Shown in pieces: positions 62,748-64,000 of a stretch of 64,000 nucleotides of DNA (positions are counted from its first letter, which is position 1; every line of letters begins with the position of its first letter). The translations under genes were made by a program, and so were the position numbers. The notes beneath the pieces were generated by a model. The model was not told the origin of the DNA, ran no database searches, and saw only the letters and a list, made by a program, of their open reading frames with translations. This DNA comes from Achromobacter xylosoxidans (lineage in GTDB: Bacteria > Pseudomonadota > Gammaproteobacteria > Burkholderiales > Burkholderiaceae_B), in the NCBI RefSeq assembly GCF_002192695.1, contig NZ_MTLG01000063.1, positions 1 to 64,000 on the forward strand, read 5' to 3'.

Positions 62748-63746
62748 ATGAAGCATCATCCCCAGGGACCGTCCTTGGCCCGCCGCAGCCTGGTCCTGGC
62801 CGGCCTGGGCGCCGCCTTGCTGCCATTGGCCGCGCGCGCCGACGCCTATCCTTCGCGCCCCGTCACGCTGGTCGTCCCCTTCCCTGCGGGCGGCTCCGTC
62901 GACCTGATCGGCCGGCTGTACGCGGACGCCCTGGGCAAGGCGCTGGGTACCAGCGTCATCATCGAGAACCGCGACGGCGCGGGCGGCGCCATCGGCAGCA
63001 AGCGCGTCGCGCGCGCCGCGCCCGACGGCTACACGCTGGTCGCGTCGTCGCAAAGCTCGCATCTGGCCAACCCGCTGATGCGCAATGACCTGGGCTACGA
63101 CCCGATCAAGGACTTCGTCTCGATCTCGCAACTGTCGCGCACGCCCAACGTGCTGGTGACCAACGCTGCCGTGCCGGCCCGCAATCTGGCCGAATTCGTG
63201 GCGCTGCTGAAGGCGCGCCCCGATCAGCTGCACTATGCCACCGCGGGCATCGGCAGCATGGGCCAGCTCAACGCCGAACTGCTGAAGAACACCCTGCAGC
63301 TGCAGGCCGTGCACGTGCCCTACCGCGGCGGCGCGCCGCTGATCAACGCCCTGCTCTCCGACCAGGCGCAGTTCGCCCTGGACAACCTCGCGCCCTTCCT
63401 GCCGCACATCCAGGTCGGCAAGATGCGCGCGCTGGCGGTGGCCGCCCCCAAGCGCCTGGACTCCCTGCCCGACGTGCCGACGTTCGAGGAACTGGGCTAC
63501 CCCGTGCTCAACTCCATGTCGTGGATCGGCCTGGCCGCGCCCGCCGGCACGCCGCCCGACATCGTCCAGAAGCTGCTGGCAGCCGTGCGCACCGCCGCCA
63601 CCGAGGACGGCATGCCGCAATCCCTGGAAAAGGCCGGCGCGCTGCCGCCCGAGAACCAGACGCCGCAGCAGTTCACCGCCATGATGTCCGAGCGCCTGGC
63701 GTTGTACAAAGACCTGATCGACCGCGCCGGCATCCGTCCTGAATAG
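62748..63746 (+). CDS. Bug-family TTT substrate-binding protein
   Basis: This 332-aa periplasmic receptor has an RR-containing signal (SLARRSLVLAGLGAALLPLA) cleaved near ARADA. Bug motifs are RPVTLVVPFPAGGSVDLIGR, VIIENRDGAGGAIGSKRVARAAPDGYTL and HVPYRGGAPLINALLSDQAQFAL. It is divergent from the RpiR regulator and 11 bp upstream of an AstE-like deacylase, so the imported compound may be an N-acylated amino acid. Confidence 0.95.
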   Translation: MKHHPQGPSLARRSLVLAGLGAALLPLAARADAYPSRPVTLVVPFPAGGSVDLIGRLYADALGKALGTSVIIENRDGAGGAIGSKRVARAAPDGYTLVASSQSSHLANPLMRNDLGYDPIKDFVSISQLSRTPNVLVTNAAVPARNLAEFVALLKARPDQLHYATAGIGSMGQLNAELLKNTLQLQAVHVPYRGGAPLINALLSDQAQFALDNLAPFLPHIQVGKMRALAVAAPKRLDSLPDVPTFEELGYPVLNSMSWIGLAAPAGTPPDIVQKLLAAVRTAATEDGMPQSLEKAGALPPENQTPQQFTAMMSERLALYKDLIDRAGIRPE

Positions 63747-63757
63747 GCCACACTCCC

Positions 63758-64000
63758 ATGAAAAATCCCGCTTTCGAACCCGACACCGCTCCGCTCGAAG
63801 TCCTGCCGCGCGATCTCTCGGCCTACCGCGAGGGCAATGTCGGCATCCCCTACGTGCACCGTTTCGAGTCGGGCCGCCCCGGCCCGCACGTGCTGATCAA
63901 CGCCATCACGCACGGCAACGAAATCTGCGGCATGATCGCTGCGACGCATCTGCTGGACAGCGGCGTGCGGCCCAAGATCGGCACGCTCACCGTCAGCTTC
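63758..64000 (+). CDS. Succinylglutamate desuccinylase/aspartoacylase-family protein, truncated by window edge
   Basis: Only the first 81 residues are visible. NAITHGNEICGM (residues 48-59) is the M14-type zinc-binding H52-x-x-E55 of the AstE/AspA family, which hydrolyses N-acyl amino acids to the amino acid and a carboxylate. The gene follows the Bug receptor by 11 bp, in one unit with it. The remainder, including the third zinc ligand, lies outside the window. Confidence 0.85.
   Translation, partial: MKNPAFEPDTAPLEVLPRDLSAYREGNVGIPYVHRFESGRPGPHVLINAITHGNEICGMIAATHLLDSGVRPKIGTLTVSF

Overview
The window reads as a chromosomal segment of a very GC-rich betaproteobacterium of the family Alcaligenaceae, most likely Achromobacter or a close Bordetella relative. 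The grounds are the codon use, five separate Bug-type solute receptors of the tripartite tricarboxylate transporter (TTT) class with no membrane partners nearby, the dense LysR/AraC/IclR/RpiR regulators beside small catabolic loci, and a complete pgaABCD locus. I see no rRNA, tRNA, insertion sequence, prophage or CRISPR. The genus is inferred, not proven.

Layout. 0.1-4.6 kb: an MFS exporter divergent from an HxlR repressor across a large inverted repeat, then a LysR/GST/pyridoxamine-oxidase-like group. 4.7-10.8 kb: an uncharacterised locus on the minus strand, with a LysR coupled to an AraC-type regulator, then Bug receptor, DUF849/BKACE enzyme, a second Bug and two small mutually similar proteins of unknown function, closed by a hairpin. 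11-17.7 kb: flavodoxin-like reductase, AraC, proline dehydrogenase, EamA exporter, D-amino-acid dehydrogenase, then nsrR and hmp with a near-consensus NsrR operator. 17.7-21.3 kb: housekeeping and small genes (yqeY, dinB, thioesterase, lipoprotein) and an IclR regulator. 21.3-24.4 kb: a metallophosphoesterase with a long extra C-terminal domain, followed by a Bug receptor, divergent from the IclR gene. 24.5-34.5 kb: an S9 peptidase with a TTG start, a GGDEF diguanylate cyclase, and pgaABCD behind a long structured leader.

34.5-47.3 kb: an Fsr-like MFS exporter with divergent AraC, PBP1A, a phosphatase, a PepSY membrane protein, an aldo/keto reductase, an ATM1-type ABC exporter with a Rieske protein, and an SBF-like transporter with divergent LysR. 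47.3-51.9 kb: an SsuABC/TauABC-type importer translationally coupled to a membrane cytochrome c, with an OsmC protein next to it. 52-64 kb: N-formylglutamate amidohydrolase plus Bug with divergent LysR, an AGE-family epimerase, several short conserved-looking proteins, a TSUP transporter, EamA with divergent Lrp, a SYLF lipoprotein, and RpiR divergent from a Bug receptor and an AstE-like deacylase that runs off the right edge.

How the genes work together. The recurring theme is a cassette of one regulator, one orphan Bug receptor and one or two hydrolytic or lyase enzymes, consistent with uptake and first-step processing of small carboxylates. The least explained cassette is 4.7-10 kb (AraC, two Bugs, BKACE and the small paralog pair). 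The second is the metallophosphoesterase fusion. The diguanylate cyclase lying back-to-back with pgaABCD suggests local c-di-GMP control of poly-GlcNAc synthesis.
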